Notes under the pieces: generated by a model
Seen by the model: only the letters and a program-made list of their open reading frames with translations
The model's database searches: none
What the model was told of the DNA's origin: nothing
Position numbers and translations under genes: made by a program
In this document: piece after piece, positions 62,885 through 64,000 of the stretch
Position numbering within the stretch: the stretch's first letter is position 1
Layout: every line of letters starts with the position of its first letter
DNA from: Phycisphaera sp.
GTDB taxonomy: Bacteria; Planctomycetota; Phycisphaerae; Phycisphaerales; UBA1924
DNA length: 64,000 nucleotides
Reading direction: 5' to 3'
NCBI GenBank assembly: GCA_003712165.1
Contig: RHLH01000001.1
Coordinates: 2,081,575 to 2,145,574 of the forward strand

Positions 62885-63588
62885 GCCTTCGCTCGGCGTT
62901 CCTGCGCTTGTTCTGCCATCTCAGTAAACCGACGCTGCGCGATCGCGCTGACGGTGTCCTTCGCTTGTTGCAGCGTCGGGCAATCATGACCCAGAAGAAC
63001 ACGCAGGCTCGTGACTGGCCTGCCGTGCAAGCCGCAAGGCACGATGAGCAAGAAGTGAGAGAGGTCGGGATCGACATTGAGCGCAAGCCCGTGCATAGTG
63101 ACCCAACGACGCACGCGGACGCCCATCGCGCAGACTTTCGCTGACTGCTCTCCCGATCGAACCCAGACCCCGGTTGCGTCCTCGTCTCGTTCGCCCGTGA
63201 TCCCGAACGCCGTGAGTGTCTCGATGACGATGTCCTCAAGCACGCGCAGGTACTCGACGATCCGGCAGTTCATCCGGTTGAGATCGACGATCGGATAGAC
63301 GACGAGTTGGCCCGGGCCGTGGTAGGTCACGTCGCCGCCCCGATCGGTCTCCGCGATCTGGACGCCCTGCGCCGCGAGCATCTCGGGCGTCGCTGTGATG
63401 TGCGACTGGGCCTCGGGTCTGTGCGTTACCGTGATGACCGGGTCGTGCTCAACGAGCAGTACTGTGCCTACCTCGGCATCGTCCGTCTCGCGCCCTGCCA
63501 GCACACACGTGTGGCGCTGCTGCTGGATCTCGTACGCCTCGTGGTAACCCAGCCTGCCCAGATCTTCGATCGAAACGGTGTTTGACAC
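62881..63588 (-). CDS. lipB: Octanoyl-[ACP]:protein octanoyltransferase
   Basis: 235 residues. 'TDRGGDVTYHGPGQLVVYPI', the catalytic Lys in 'QSAKVCAMGVRVRRWV' and the catalytic Cys in 'LIVPCGLHGRPVTS' are the family landmarks. LipB starts lipoate assembly on E2 and GcvH proteins; its product would be needed by the PDH E2 encoded in this window. lipA is not seen. Divergent from the metallo-beta-lactamase gene. Confidence 0.93.
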   Translation of the reverse strand: MSNTVSIEDLGRLGYHEAYEIQQQRHTCVLAGRETDDAEVGTVLLVEHDPVITVTHRPEAQSHITATPEMLAAQGVQIAETDRGGDVTYHGPGQLVVYPIVDLNRMNCRIVEYLRVLEDIVIETLTAFGITGERDEDATGVWVRSGEQSAKVCAMGVRVRRWVTMHGLALNVDPDLSHFLLIVPCGLHGRPVTSLRVLLGHDCPTLQQAKDTVSAIAQRRFTEMAEQAQERRAKA

Positions 63589-63637
63589 ACCTGATCGTAG
63601 TTCCGACCGGTGGGCCGATCCCCTACCATGTCCCTAC

Positions 63638-64000
63638 ATGGACCGACCCGCCGAGACCAAGGCCCCAAAACTCCGACTCTGCGTGCTCGCCAGCGGCTCG
63701 TCGGGCAACTGCTCGGTCCTGACTTTCGGCGAGGGCCTGACCACCCGGGTCTGCCTGCTCGACGCGGGCCTCTCCCCCAGACGCACACGCAAGCTGCTCG
63801 CCGACGAGGGATTCCGGTTCGACCAGGTTGACCACATCCTTGTGACGCACTTCGACCGGGATCACTTCCACCTCGGCTGGCAGGCGGCGAGGCTTGATCA
63901 CATCAAGGTCCACGCGCACGCCGACCACGCGTTCGCTGCGCGTCGAGCCGGGATCACGGGCAAGAACCTCAAGCTCTTCGAGGACCCGTTCACGATCTGG
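63638..64000 (+). CDS. Metallo-beta-lactamase-fold hydrolase (partial, runs off right edge)
   Basis: 121 codons from the ATG at 63638. 'RLCVLASGSSGNCSVLTFG' and 'VCLLDAGLSPRRTRKLLADE' match the YycJ/WalJ-type phosphodiesterase-like family. The metal motif reads 'VTHFDRDHFHLG': the second His of HxHxDH appears as Asp. The rest of the catalytic domain is outside the window. Confidence 0.8.
   Translation, partial: MDRPAETKAPKLRLCVLASGSSGNCSVLTFGEGLTTRVCLLDAGLSPRRTRKLLADEGFRFDQVDHILVTHFDRDHFHLGWQAARLDHIKVHAHADHAFAARRAGITGKNLKLFEDPFTIW

Overview
The window looks like a chromosome segment of a planctomycete, most likely class Phycisphaerae. The evidence is two secreted proteins with C-terminal dockerin-type repeats, two proteins with PEP-CTERM-like anchors ending in Arg-rich tails, a planctomycete-type (TIGR02999-like) ECF sigma factor start, an ECF sigma/protein-kinase pair, a planctomycete-style tyrosine integrase remnant, a fliM gene and a peptidoglycan (rsmH/ftsL-like/ftsI) cluster. 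This assignment is inferred from gene content only.

About 1-25,500 is accessory. Base composition is visibly less GC-rich than the right side, genes are loosely spaced on both strands, and there is much debris. It holds a PilZ-domain gene running into an ECF sigma gene at the left edge, a 3'-half remnant of tRNA-Gly(TCC), four same-orientation copies of a dispersed repeat (each the last codons of a vanished ORF plus two hairpins), two ABC-2 exporter operons, a large dockerin protein, an ECF sigma/Ser-Thr kinase operon, two PEP-CTERM proteins (one a spondin-domain protein), a frameshifted HerA/DUF87-like ATPase with a nuclease-like tail, a lipoprotein that closely resembles bacterial thiaminase I, a DUF2235 hydrolase with a DUF5995 protein, a broken integrase beside a 5'-truncated gene, and a peroxiredoxin stub next to a LysR regulator. 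An intact tRNA-Gly(GCC) at 25,690-25,761 marks the change to GC-rich, tightly packed core genes.

The core part begins with dsbD and fliM. Next is a structured leader with a strong terminator hairpin, then nusA-infB-DUF503-rbfA-HhH protein-yebC, a translation-centred operon with overlapping genes. After a TIM-barrel gene, a membrane protein/nth pair, a LolA-like protein, tRNA-Arg(CCG), an MFS-like transporter and a C-terminal processing protease comes the pyruvate dehydrogenase operon (E1 alpha, a methyltransferase, E1 beta, E2). Then follow small membrane proteins, a sulfotransferase, prfB, a TPR protein and valS with a zinc-protease-like lipoprotein. The right end carries a division cluster in the order rsmH, LysM protein, ftsL-like, ftsI (minus strand), then sppA, lipB and the start of a metallo-beta-lactamase-fold gene.

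The observations I rate highest are the prfB programmed frameshift site, which uses UAA instead of UGA and has no upstream SD-like element; the thiaminase I-like lipoprotein with both catalytic residues conserved; the dispersed structured repeat that brackets accessory gene blocks; and the nusA leader with a competing small hairpin and terminator. No complete novel defence or mobile system could be demonstrated.
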